Below, piece after piece: positions 1 to 6,904 of a DNA stretch of 64,000 bases; positions within the stretch are counted from its first letter, which is position 1, and every line of letters starts with the position of its first letter. Under the pieces are notes generated by a model. It worked only from the letters and a program-made list of their open reading frames with translations, had not been told where the DNA came from and did no database searches. A program made the position numbers and the translations under genes. Source of the DNA: Amycolatopsis lurida (GTDB lineage: Bacteria > Actinomycetota > Actinomycetes > Mycobacteriales > Pseudonocardiaceae); NCBI RefSeq assembly GCF_900105055.1, contig NZ_FNTA01000004.1:7347501-7411500 (forward strand), read 5' to 3'.

Positions 1-139
1 ACGGGCTCTGTTCGGGGGCGGTTTCGGCGCGGCGTACCGCGTCCTGGTTCGGGTGTTCCGGGGTGCCGGCGACGAAGCGTCGGTTACCGGAGAGCAGAAG
101 GTCGAAGGCCTCGGAAGGGGTCGGCGGCGCGTCGCTCAT
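1..139 (-). CDS. Beta-class carbonic anhydrase, N-terminal part
   Basis: The first 46 codons of a gene running off the left edge, starting at the ATG whose complement lies at 137-139. The peptide opens MSDAPPTPSEAFDLLLSGNR and continues RFVAGTPEHPNQDAVRRAE. The GNRRFVAGTPxHPNQD block is the conserved N-terminal segment of actinobacterial beta-carbonic anhydrases, which interconvert CO2 and bicarbonate with a zinc ion. The zinc ligands (CxDSR and HxxC) lie outside the window, so activity cannot be judged. The call rests on the N-terminal motif only. Confidence 0.75.
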   Translation of the reverse strand, partial: MSDAPPTPSEAFDLLLSGNRRFVAGTPEHPNQDAVRRAETAPEQSP

Positions 140-149
140 GATCCGGACA

Positions 150-575
150 TTACCGGTTGCCGCCAAGGCGGGCACCATGCCGGTCTCGCCATCCGCCGGT
201 GACCTGTCTCGATGAGCGGATACGCGGCACGATGCCGCTGCTCCTGCTCGAGCGTTCCCGGCGGCGGTCCACAAAGGCCTTCAACGCCTTCCGGATGTCC
301 TGGCGGCGAACCAGCTCCTCGGCCAGGACGACGCCGTCCTCGATGGCGAGCGCCGCTCCGCCGGCCATCCGCGGTGAGGGAGCGTGCGCGGCGTCACCGA
401 TGAGGACGCTGGGCCCGTCGGACCACGGCGTCCAGGTCCACGTTGGTGATCACGCTCATGCCGCGCCCGCGGGCGCGGCACCGGTCGGCCTGATCGGCGA
501 CATAGCCCACCGCTGGGGAATCACCCATCTCGGCCGGTTCGCGGGTGAGTACCGCACGCGGTTCGGTGAGCTTCC
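150..575 (-). pseudogene. Remnant of FAD-dependent monooxygenase, C-terminal part
   Basis: One frame reads DGPSVLIGDAAHAPSPRM followed by AGGAALAIEDGVVLAEEL, the FAD-binding GDAAH motif and following helix of aromatic-ring/PheA-TfdB-type monooxygenases. The preceding coding-like stretch (SVITNVDLDAVV, 394-575) is in another frame, with the shift near position 420. No N-terminal Rossmann motif (GxGxxG) exists upstream, because the MarR gene begins there. The 3' end also runs into non-family sequence. This is a decayed gene of which perhaps a third survives. It lies just downstream of the MarR gene on the same strand, so it may once have been regulated by or co-transcribed with it. Confidence 0.65.
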
Positions 576-587
576 TTCGGCGACGCG

Positions 588-1046
588 TCACTGATCGAGT
601 CGCGCGGCGACGGCGCGCATGGCGCGGCCGACGGCCTGGAGGTCTTCGGGCGCGATCACGTCCACGAAGTGTTCGCGGACGGTGCGGAGGTTGTCCGGTG
701 CCGCGCGCAACAAGGTCTCGTACCCCTTGTCGGTGAGCCGGGCACGCACGCCACGGCCGTCGTCGGCGGTCGATTCCCGCCGGACCAGCCCTCGGGTCTC
801 CAGCCCGCCGACGCGGTGCGACAACCGGCTGCGCGAGTAGTACGCCGATTTCGCCAGGTCCGCCATGCGCATCGACCGGCCGGGGGCTTCGGAGAGCCGC
901 ACCAGGAGTTCGAACTCGGCCAGGGAAAGGCCGTGCTCCTCGCGCAGCCGCCGGTCGAGCAGATCGATGAAGCGCACGGAGCCTTCGATGAACGCCCGCC
1001 AGTCGCGCTGCTGTTCCGTGTCGAGCCAGTCGGTCACGGCACACAC
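588..1046 (-). CDS. MarR-family transcriptional regulator
   Basis: A winged-helix regulator of about 152 residues. The segment LSLAEFELLVRLSEAPGRSM leads into a DNA-binding helix with SAYYSRSRLSHRVGGLE and the wing RRESTADDGRGVRARLTDKG, the DxRxxxxxLTxxG signature of MarR proteins. An in-frame ATG at 1098-1100 would give a longer protein, but it lies inside the palindrome and promoter of the divergent cupin gene, so I prefer the GTG at 1044-1046 (GTG at 1035-1037 also possible). It is divergent from the cupin gene and upstream of a broken monooxygenase. MarR proteins usually repress their neighbours and release DNA on binding a phenolic ligand; repression of the cupin gene is inferred. Confidence 0.85.
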   Translation of the reverse strand: MCAVTDWLDTEQQRDWRAFIEGSVRFIDLLDRRLREEHGLSLAEFELLVRLSEAPGRSMRMADLAKSAYYSRSRLSHRVGGLETRGLVRRESTADDGRGVRARLTDKGYETLLRAAPDNLRTVREHFVDVIAPEDLQAVGRAMRAVAARLDQ

Positions 1047-1054
1047 CGTAACAG

Positions 1055-1101
1055 TTGACGGCTTCAACCACTTCGGTCTAGCTTTGGTTGAAGACTTCAA
1101 C
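1055..1101 (+). promoter_or_regulatory. Promoter and MarR operator of the cupin gene
   Basis: TTGACG at 1055-1060, a 16-bp spacer and TCTAGC at 1077-1082 form a plausible sigma70-type promoter reading into the cupin gene. A perfect 7-bp inverted repeat GTTGAAG-A-CTTCAAC sits at 1087-1101 over the expected transcription start. A further CTTCAAC copy lies in the promoter spacer (1062-1068). This arrangement fits MarR repression. Confidence 0.6.
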
Positions 1102-1115
1102 TAGATGGGAGCGCG

Positions 1116-1574
1116 ATGACGAACGAAGCCTGGGTGATGCAGGAGAAGGACGCGGAGGTCGTCGAGAAGCCCGCGCTGTGGTTGCTGGCCGACGGCGAGC
1201 ACACGGGAGGGTTTCTCGGCGCCAACCGGTTGTCACTTCAAGCCGGGGAGCCCGGTACGAAACCGCACTACCACGAGAAATCCGCGGAAGCCTTCTACGT
1301 GCTGGACGGAGCGCTACGCATGCTGGTGGGTGAGGAAACGGTCACGGTCGAGCGCGGTGGCTACGTGGTGATCCCGCCGGGCGTCCGGCACGCGTTCGCC
1401 GCGCCAGCGGACCGGGCCGCGGACGTCCTCATCACGCTGGCGCCGGGCGTCGACCGGTTCGGCTATTTCCGCGTCCTGCCCGAGATCCTGCGCGGGAACG
1501 TCGCGCCGGAGGAGGTCGAGCGCCTGCACGAGCGGTACGACGTCCACTTCGTCGACGTGCCGGAGTGGGTCTAG
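1116..1574 (+). CDS. Cupin-domain protein
   Basis: A 152-residue single-domain cupin starting at ATG 1116. Cupin motif 1 is visible as PGTKPHYHEKSAEAFYVLDG (metal-binding His, His and Glu), and motif 2 as PPGVRHAF. The central region holds GALRMLVGEETVTVERGGYV, as in quercetin-dioxygenase-like small cupins. The ligand set suggests a metal-binding, possibly enzymatic protein, but the substrate is unknown. It stands alone behind a MarR-type operator. Its TAG stop codon is the first three bases of the inverted-repeat element that follows. Confidence 0.8.
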   Translation: MTNEAWVMQEKDAEVVEKPALWLLADGEHTGGFLGANRLSLQAGEPGTKPHYHEKSAEAFYVLDGALRMLVGEETVTVERGGYVVIPPGVRHAFAAPADRAADVLITLAPGVDRFGYFRVLPEILRGNVAPEEVERLHERYDVHFVDVPEWV

Positions 1575-1667
1575 GCGGTGTCCTGCAAGTCGTGTTCGCG
1601 GTCTTCGCACCGCCAGGAACCACCTGGATCACGAAGCCCATCGAACAGACTTACAGGACACCGCCTA
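1572..1667. repeat. 96-bp inverted-repeat element holding both flanking stop codons
   Basis: Eighteen-base ends at 1572-1589 and 1650-1667 are inverted copies with one mismatch (TAGGCGGTGTCCTGCAAG against TAGGCGGTGTCCTGTAAG). Partial complementarity continues inward, so the whole segment can fold into one imperfect hairpin. The outermost TAG on each side is the stop codon of the converging cupin and RDD genes. It could be a MITE-like element derived from insertion-sequence ends or a bidirectional terminator. No transposase or clear target duplication is visible. Confidence 0.6.
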
Positions 1668-2174
1668 GCCGCTACTGAGCCGCCGGGTCGCCTCGTCGTC
1701 GATGCTGACCCTCCTGACCGAACCGACGCCGCCCGATCCGGTCAGCACCATCGCGACGAGCAGGAGGGGGAACAGCAGGGTGCGCAAGACCATGGCCCAG
1801 CAGGCCGCCGCGCCGATCCGCCCGCCGTCCTTGATCCGGACGAGCCTGGTCCCGGTGAACGCGGCGCCGAGCACGCGGCCGTTGCCGAAGAACAGGCCAT
1901 AGAGCACCGGGACACCGATCAGCAGGCCGAGCAGCGTCAGCAGCGCCGCGCTGTCGGGGATCGCGCTGTTCCGGGTGGCGACCGCGAACACGACGAAACC
2001 GGTCCCCGTGCCCAGGAGGTAGACGGCGAAGTCCACGAGCCAGGCCAGGAACTCGGCCCACCCGCCCGCCGAGACGTAAAGGGTCCCGTCGTCGAACTTG
2101 GCGAGTCGTTTCGCGACCTTCGGGCCGAGTGTGCGTTCGACCTGCTCCTTGGCGATGGTCAGCCGGTCGGTCAT
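1665..2174 (-). CDS. RDD-family membrane protein
   Basis: A protein of 169 residues starting MTDRLTIAKEQVERTLGP (ATG at 2172-2174). In-frame codons further upstream have weaker context. The middle part has three or four hydrophobic segments (FLAWLVDFAVYLLGTGTGFV, LLTLLGLLIGVPVLYGLFFG, VLRTLLFPLLLVAMVLTG) and the segment GAAFTGTRLVRIKDGGRIGA, which matches the RDD pattern of G-x-x-x-x-x-x-R-V/L-V. RDD proteins are small integral membrane proteins, several linked to ion exchange or sporulation-related transport. The function here is unknown. It converges on the cupin gene and ends within the shared inverted repeat. Confidence 0.7.
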   Translation of the reverse strand: MTDRLTIAKEQVERTLGPKVAKRLAKFDDGTLYVSAGGWAEFLAWLVDFAVYLLGTGTGFVVFAVATRNSAIPDSAALLTLLGLLIGVPVLYGLFFGNGRVLGAAFTGTRLVRIKDGGRIGAAACWAMVLRTLLFPLLLVAMVLTGSGGVGSVRRVSIDDEATRRLSSG

Positions 2175-2315
2175 GGCCTGTCCCCACCCGTCGCTCCGCA
2201 CGCGGTCACCGGTCCGGGGCATTATGCGTCGGGGTCCGAGCTGTGGTGTGAACAACCCACACCGCCCGGCGGGCATGCTTCGATGGGAGATCGACGGTTC
2301 GGCGGGTGATGAGAC

Positions 2316-4586
2316 ATGACGAGCGACAGTGACGTCCGACGGCGGCCTCTGACGACTTACGTCAGGCGCGCGGAAGACGAGAACGAGGTCCGGCGGCTGC
2401 TCGGGACGGGGCGTCTGGTGACCTTGACGGGCGCCGGTGGGGTGGGCAAGACCCGGTTGGCCGCCCAGGTGGCCAGTTCACTCACCCGGGACTTCCCTGG
2501 CGGCGTGGCGGTCGCCGGGCTCGGGGAGCTGCGGGATGACCGGCTCGTCCCGCGCGCGGTCGCCGACAGCCTCGGCCTGCACGACACGGCGGGGCACACC
2601 GACCTCGACGTCGTCGTCGCGTATCTGCGTCCCCGTCGGTCGTTGCTGCTGCTGGACAACTGCGAGCATCTTCGCGACGGCAGCGCGGAGCTGGTGACGG
2701 CGTTGCTGCGCGAATGCCGGGACCTCGTGGTCCTGGCCACCAGCCGCTGCTCCCTGGGGCTCGCCGGTGAGCAGGTCCTGACGATCCCGCCCTTACCCGT
2801 GCCCGACGGCGAGATCAGGTCAGCCGAAGCGGCGCTCGCGTTCGGCGCGGTGCGGCTGTTCGCGGAGCGTGCCGCCAACGTCCTGCCCGCGTTCGAGATC
2901 ACCGAAGGCAACGTCGCGGACGTCGTACGCCTCTGTCGTGGCCTCGACGGCCTGCCGCTGGCGATCGAACTGGCGGCGGCCCGGATCCGCGTCTTGTCGC
3001 CTTCGCAGATCGCCGAGCGGGTCGAGAAGAACTCGGGGATGCTGGCCAGCGGCCTCCGGATGCCCGTCGAGCGGCATCGGACGCTGCGCGCCACCATCGA
3101 GTGGAGTCACTCCCTCTGCACCGAGGACGAGCGGATCGTCTGGGCACGCTGTTCGGTGTTCGCCGGGCAGTTCGACCTGTCCGGCGTCGAGGCCGTCTGT
3201 GCCGAGGATGGCGGGCCGGACTCCTTGGCCGTACTGGACGCGGTGGACGGTTTGGTCGACAAGTCGGTGCTGGCCCGGATCGAGGGCACGGACAGGGTCC
3301 ACTACCGGATGCTCAGGCTCCTTCGCGAATTCGGCGGACGACAGCTAGCCGATTCGGGAGACGAGCTCGCCGTGGCGAGGAAGCACCGTGACCACTATGC
3401 CCGGCTCATCGCCCAGGCCGCCGACGCCTGGTTCGGACCGGAGCAGGACGAGGCCTACGAGCGCCTGTCGGCCGCCCACGCCGACATCCGGGAAGCGTTG
3501 TCGTGGTCGCTTCGCACCTCCGGCGAAAGCCCGGTGGCGCTGGAGATGGCCACCGGCACGATCGAATACTGGGTGGCCCGCGGTGCGGCATGGGAACTGC
3601 GGGACTGGATCGATCGCGCGCTCGAGGCGGCACCGCTGGAGACCCCGGGCCGGGCCAGGGGGCTGGCGATCGCGGCCCTGTGCGCCGCGCTGCACGCGGA
3701 TCTGCCGCGTGCTCGGCGGCGGCTGACCGCCGCCGAGACGATCGAGGACGAAGACGCGGCTCCCTACATCGCGCACGCGAGTGCCTTCGTGAGAATGCTG
3801 GCGACCGAGCCGGACACCATGGTGCGTGCGGCGGAGGCCGTCCGGATCTTCGGTGAGCGAGGCGACGTCCGGCGTCAGATGCACCCGATGTTCATCCAGG
3901 GGGTCGCGCTGGCCTACCGGGGCGATCTTCCGGGAGCGCGGGCGCTGCTGGGTTCGATGCTCCGTCTGTGCGAGGAAGCGGGGGAGTACCGATATCGCTC
4001 CATGGCCCTGTTCGGGCTGGGGGTCGCCGAAGTCTGTTACGGCGGAGATCTCGACGACGGGGAACGGTGCATCCGTGCCGCGCTGGAGATCGACCTCCGC
4101 GCCTCGGACGTGCTGTCCGCGGCCTACCGGGTGGACGGCCTGGCGTGGGTGGCCGCGCGGCGCGAGGATTGGGTCCGTGCGGCGGAATTGTTCGGGACCG
4201 CCGCCACGCTCTGGGATCGCTGCAGTGCCGAGCCCGACGTGGCCGTCACCATGACCCATCGGATGTTCCACCAGGCCACCCGGGACGCCTTGGGGGCGGC
4301 GCGGTTCGACGCCGCGTTCGCCGAGGGACGGCGGCGGAACCCGCACGACGCGCTGAGCGGCCCGCCGTCCGAGCCCGTCGGTGAACCGGCCGTGCTCGCG
4401 CCGCTGACGCCCCGTGAATCGGAGATCGCGCGGCTCGTCGCGGCGGGGCTGACCAACCGGGAGATCGCGGCGAGGCTGGTCATCGCGCGGCGCACGGTGG
4501 AGACGCATCTGCAGCACATCTCGCACAAGCTCGACTTCGTCAACCGGACCCAGCTGGCCGTCTGGGTCGAGCAGCGGCCGCTGTGA
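2316..4586 (+). CDS. Large ATP-binding LuxR-family regulator
   Basis: A 756-residue protein. A P-loop (LTGAGGVGKTRLA, about residues 37-49) and a Walker B-like LLLLDNCEHL define an NB-ARC/STAND ATPase at the N-terminus. A helical TPR-like middle follows (about 350-650). The C-terminus is a LuxR helix-turn-helix with LTPRESEIARLVAAGLTNRE and the recognition segment ARRTVETHLQHISHKL. The architecture matches actinobacterial signal-transduction ATPases in which nucleotide and effector binding releases the DNA-binding tail. It lacks the long GGGxGxGKS-type N-terminus of classical MalT/LAL proteins. No obvious operon partner is present; the RDD gene is divergent and 141 bp away. Confidence 0.85.
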   Translation: MTSDSDVRRRPLTTYVRRAEDENEVRRLLGTGRLVTLTGAGGVGKTRLAAQVASSLTRDFPGGVAVAGLGELRDDRLVPRAVADSLGLHDTAGHTDLDVVVAYLRPRRSLLLLDNCEHLRDGSAELVTALLRECRDLVVLATSRCSLGLAGEQVLTIPPLPVPDGEIRSAEAALAFGAVRLFAERAANVLPAFEITEGNVADVVRLCRGLDGLPLAIELAAARIRVLSPSQIAERVEKNSGMLASGLRMPVERHRTLRATIEWSHSLCTEDERIVWARCSVFAGQFDLSGVEAVCAEDGGPDSLAVLDAVDGLVDKSVLARIEGTDRVHYRMLRLLREFGGRQLADSGDELAVARKHRDHYARLIAQAADAWFGPEQDEAYERLSAAHADIREALSWSLRTSGESPVALEMATGTIEYWVARGAAWELRDWIDRALEAAPLETPGRARGLAIAALCAALHADLPRARRRLTAAETIEDEDAAPYIAHASAFVRMLATEPDTMVRAAEAVRIFGERGDVRRQMHPMFIQGVALAYRGDLPGARALLGSMLRLCEEAGEYRYRSMALFGLGVAEVCYGGDLDDGERCIRAALEIDLRASDVLSAAYRVDGLAWVAARREDWVRAAELFGTAATLWDRCSAEPDVAVTMTHRMFHQATRDALGAARFDAAFAEGRRRNPHDALSGPPSEPVGEPAVLAPLTPRESEIARLVAAGLTNREIAARLVIARRTVETHLQHISHKLDFVNRTQLAVWVEQRPL

Positions 4587-4609
4587 CCTCCGGGGAGCAC
4601 AGCGGCCGC
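4574..4609. terminator. Hairpin between converging genes
   Basis: Perfect 12-bp arms GCGGCCGCTGTG at 4574-4585 and their complement at 4598-4609 are separated by 12 nt. The left arm overlaps the last codons and stop of the LuxR-type regulator, and the polyester hydrolase gene ends 13 bp beyond. There is no T-run, as is usual for high-GC terminators. Confidence 0.6.
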
Positions 4610-4621
4610 GGACGCCCAGCG

Positions 4622-5482
4622 TCAGTCGATCGGACAGGTTCCTTGGTACACGGCGATCTTCGGGTCGTTCGCCGGAAGCGGGCACAGGAACTGGTCGTAC
4701 CTGGTGTCCTGGTCCACGAAGCGTTTGAGCCACGAAAGGCTGTACTTCGCGATGGTCACGTTCGGACTCGTCGGCGCCATGTGGCCGGCCCCGGCCAGCA
4801 GCATGTACGCCTTGTCCAGCGACGCGGGAAGGCTTTGGTAGAACGGCCGGGAATGGGAGCCGTCCGGGGCGATGAAGTCGTTCTGGGCGCTGACGACGAA
4901 GGTGGGGACCTTCAGGTCGGAGAACGTCGTGTTCGGATTCCAGCCCGTCAGCGGGATGGCCGCCTTGAGCGTGGGCGCCTTCTGGGACGCGATCAACGCT
5001 CCGCCGCCGCCCATCGAATGCCCCATGACGGCCAGCCTGTTCCGGTCGACACGGCTCTTGGCCTGGCTCGAGTCGGTGACGTAACGCAGCGCCGCGAGCA
5101 GCTGGTCGGAGCGCCTGTCCGGGGTGTCCCAGGTGCTGGTGGTCGAGAACGTGATGACGACGAAACCCTGGGAGGCCAGCCGCGGGCCGTACCAGGAGAT
5201 CGCCGCCTCCGACTCCAGGAACCCGGGCGCGATCGCGATCGCGCCGAACGTGCCCTGCCCGGTGGCGGTCGGGTAGTGGATCGTCCCGCCCCCGAACCCC
5301 TGCCCGGCGGGGACTTTCTCGGTGGCGGTCTGGAACGAGCCACGATCCGCTTCGATACTGGCTTTCGTCGGTGCCGGGCCGCGGGCGTATGGACTCTCTT
5401 CGGCGGCGGCCGGTACCGCCGCCACGACAAGTGCGGTCACCGCACTGAGAACCACGGCGCCCCACTGTGAACCACGCTTCAT
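4622..5482 (-). CDS. Secreted polyester hydrolase (cutinase/PET-hydrolase family)
   Basis: A 286-residue alpha/beta hydrolase with a Sec signal peptide (residues 1-27, ending AVPAAA). The mature start ESPYARGPAPT matches the NPYxRGPxPT opening of actinobacterial cutinases such as TfCut2 and leaf-compost cutinase. The triad is visible: Ser156 in GHSMGGGG, Asp202 in QNDFIAP and His234 in GAGHMAP. The aromatic clamp position holds Trp181 (LTGWNPN), and Phe88 (APGFLESEA) stands where Tyr is usual. Two C-terminal cysteines (FLCPLP and GTCPID) correspond to the family disulfide. Such enzymes cleave cutin and other polyesters outside the cell. It lies downstream of an Lcp-like oxygenase and an acyl-CoA ligase on the same strand, with a hairpin between. 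The PET label is by family; activity is not shown. Confidence 0.88.
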   Translation of the reverse strand: MKRGSQWGAVVLSAVTALVVAAVPAAAEESPYARGPAPTKASIEADRGSFQTATEKVPAGQGFGGGTIHYPTATGQGTFGAIAIAPGFLESEAAISWYGPRLASQGFVVITFSTTSTWDTPDRRSDQLLAALRYVTDSSQAKSRVDRNRLAVMGHSMGGGGALIASQKAPTLKAAIPLTGWNPNTTFSDLKVPTFVVSAQNDFIAPDGSHSRPFYQSLPASLDKAYMLLAGAGHMAPTSPNVTIAKYSLSWLKRFVDQDTRYDQFLCPLPANDPKIAVYQGTCPID

Positions 5483-5612
5483 CGCGCATGTCCTCTCGGG
5501 AAGACCGTTCCGAGGCCGGAACGGATTCCCAGATATAGCGGGATCCTGGGGAGACGCGCGTCGTGGAAACTACTGAGCCGCGGAAAATTGTCACGTCGAG
5601 AAGGGTTTCGGG

Positions 5613-5658
5613 CTCGTGAGTGGTTAGGACGGTTAGAACCGTCCTAACCACTCACGAG
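5613..5658. repeat. GTGAGTG-type perfect hairpin, copy 1
   Basis: Perfect 22-bp arms (5613-5634 and 5637-5658) flank a 2-nt AG loop. The outer part of each arm carries CTCGTGAGTG and the inner part AGGACGGTT. It lies between the Lcp-like oxygenase and the polyester hydrolase, which read in the same direction, so it may end or attenuate transcription between them. Its arms differ from copy 4 (41487-41534) by about one base over the shared part. Confidence 0.75.
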
Positions 5659-5670
5659 GCGCGGCATCGA

Positions 5671-6861
5671 TCAGGCGCCTGGCCGGTTCCCGGTGGGGAT
5701 CGTGATGGGGGTGGTGGTCGGCGAGGTGCCCTTGTTGAGGAACAACATCGCCAGCGCGCGCACCAGCTGGTCGAACATGGCGAAGCCGGCGGGCATGACG
5801 GGGATCAGTCCCTCGCGGAAGGCGATGTAGGCGGGCCACGCGGTGCGGATGAGGGCAGCGGACGCGTAGTCGCGGCGCAGGCCGAGCCAGTCCCCGATGG
5901 CGTCGCTCAGCACGTAGCGCACGAATTCGTTGAGGAATCCGCGGGTGACGCCCAGATCGATCTGCGCGGTCAGCCCGAGCAGGTCTTCGGCGAGCTCTTT
6001 CCCTTCGTGCGACGGGGAAAGGATCGGGGTGAGCACCTGCGCCGACTGCGCGTGCGCGGCGGCCCACGTCTTCGGGATGAACTCCTCCCGCACGCCGAGC
6101 AGGTGGATGGCGACCTGCCACATGTGGAGGAAGGCGTCCTCGTCGGCGGCCGACATCGGCACCTTCCACTCGCGCAGCTTCCGATGCACGTAGGTGCCGA
6201 GACTGTGGAAGGTGACCAGGATGTCGCCGTTGCTGATCGGGATCCGCTCGTCCGCGACGGCCTTCCAGTGCGCCGACTGCGGCAGCAGATGCCGCACCGC
6301 GGCGTGCACGAGCCGGGTCTTGTTGGCGGTGACCACGAACTGGCCGTCGGGCTCGAAAGCGTTGAGGTCGCTCAGGTCGTAGCCGAAGGTGAACGTCTTG
6401 GCCGCGCGGTCCTGCATGTCGGCCCCGCCCGCGGACCAGTAGACCGATTTGGCCTCGCGCGGGATGACGGTGCTCATGATGCCGCTGCCGAGCCCGTACA
6501 ACATGAACAGATACGTGTCCTTGCGCCGGTTGAAATCGGCGGCGCGGCGCAGCTTCGCGGGGTCGGCCCAGGACGGCAGCTTGTGGACGCGCTGGAGGTA
6601 GCCCGCCAGATCCGCGGGCAGGCCGCCGGGCAGCGGATCGTTGTTGTCCACCCAGGATTTCATCGCGGTGTTGACCGCCGGAACCTGGCCCGCCTCGAGA
6701 ATCCCCGCCATGATGCGGTCGATTTCGTCGTCCCAGACCCACCACGGGTCGGCGGCCGAACCGGCCTGTGTCGCACCCCAGGCCGGTGCGACGCTCGCCG
6801 CGCCGACCAGCCCCAAGGCGACACCGAGGGACAGGACATTCCTCCTGCTGAGATCGCTCAT
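5671..6861 (-). CDS. Lcp-like rubber oxygenase (DUF2236)
   Basis: A 396-residue protein with a twin-arginine signal (SRRNVLSLGVALGLVGAASV, cleavage near residue 30). The core contains KTRLVHAAVRHLLPQS (about 181-196) and ISNGDILVTFHSLGTYVHRK (about 209-228). These are the conserved blocks of latex-clearing protein, where a histidine of the second block (here His219) ligates haem b. Length matches Lcp from Streptomyces K30 (about 400 residues). Lcp cleaves the double bonds of poly(cis-1,4-isoprene) outside the cell to oligo-isoprenoid aldehydes and ketones. The gene follows an acyl-CoA ligase by 43 bp on the same strand, probably as one operon. The broader DUF2236 oxygenase family includes non-rubber enzymes, so the substrate is inferred. 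Confidence 0.82.
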   Translation of the reverse strand: MSDLSRRNVLSLGVALGLVGAASVAPAWGATQAGSAADPWWVWDDEIDRIMAGILEAGQVPAVNTAMKSWVDNNDPLPGGLPADLAGYLQRVHKLPSWADPAKLRRAADFNRRKDTYLFMLYGLGSGIMSTVIPREAKSVYWSAGGADMQDRAAKTFTFGYDLSDLNAFEPDGQFVVTANKTRLVHAAVRHLLPQSAHWKAVADERIPISNGDILVTFHSLGTYVHRKLREWKVPMSAADEDAFLHMWQVAIHLLGVREEFIPKTWAAAHAQSAQVLTPILSPSHEGKELAEDLLGLTAQIDLGVTRGFLNEFVRYVLSDAIGDWLGLRRDYASAALIRTAWPAYIAFREGLIPVMPAGFAMFDQLVRALAMLFLNKGTSPTTTPITIPTGNRPGA

Positions 6862-6904
6862 TTACTGACCTAACTTCCTTGGTAGGCATCCGATGAGTGA
6901 TTCG

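Noticed and set aside
3345..5651. A 768-codon minus-strand open frame across the LuxR-type regulator and the hydrolase
   Set aside because: It is the shadow of two well-supported genes in GC-rich DNA; the translation is Arg/Gly/Pro-rich without motifs.
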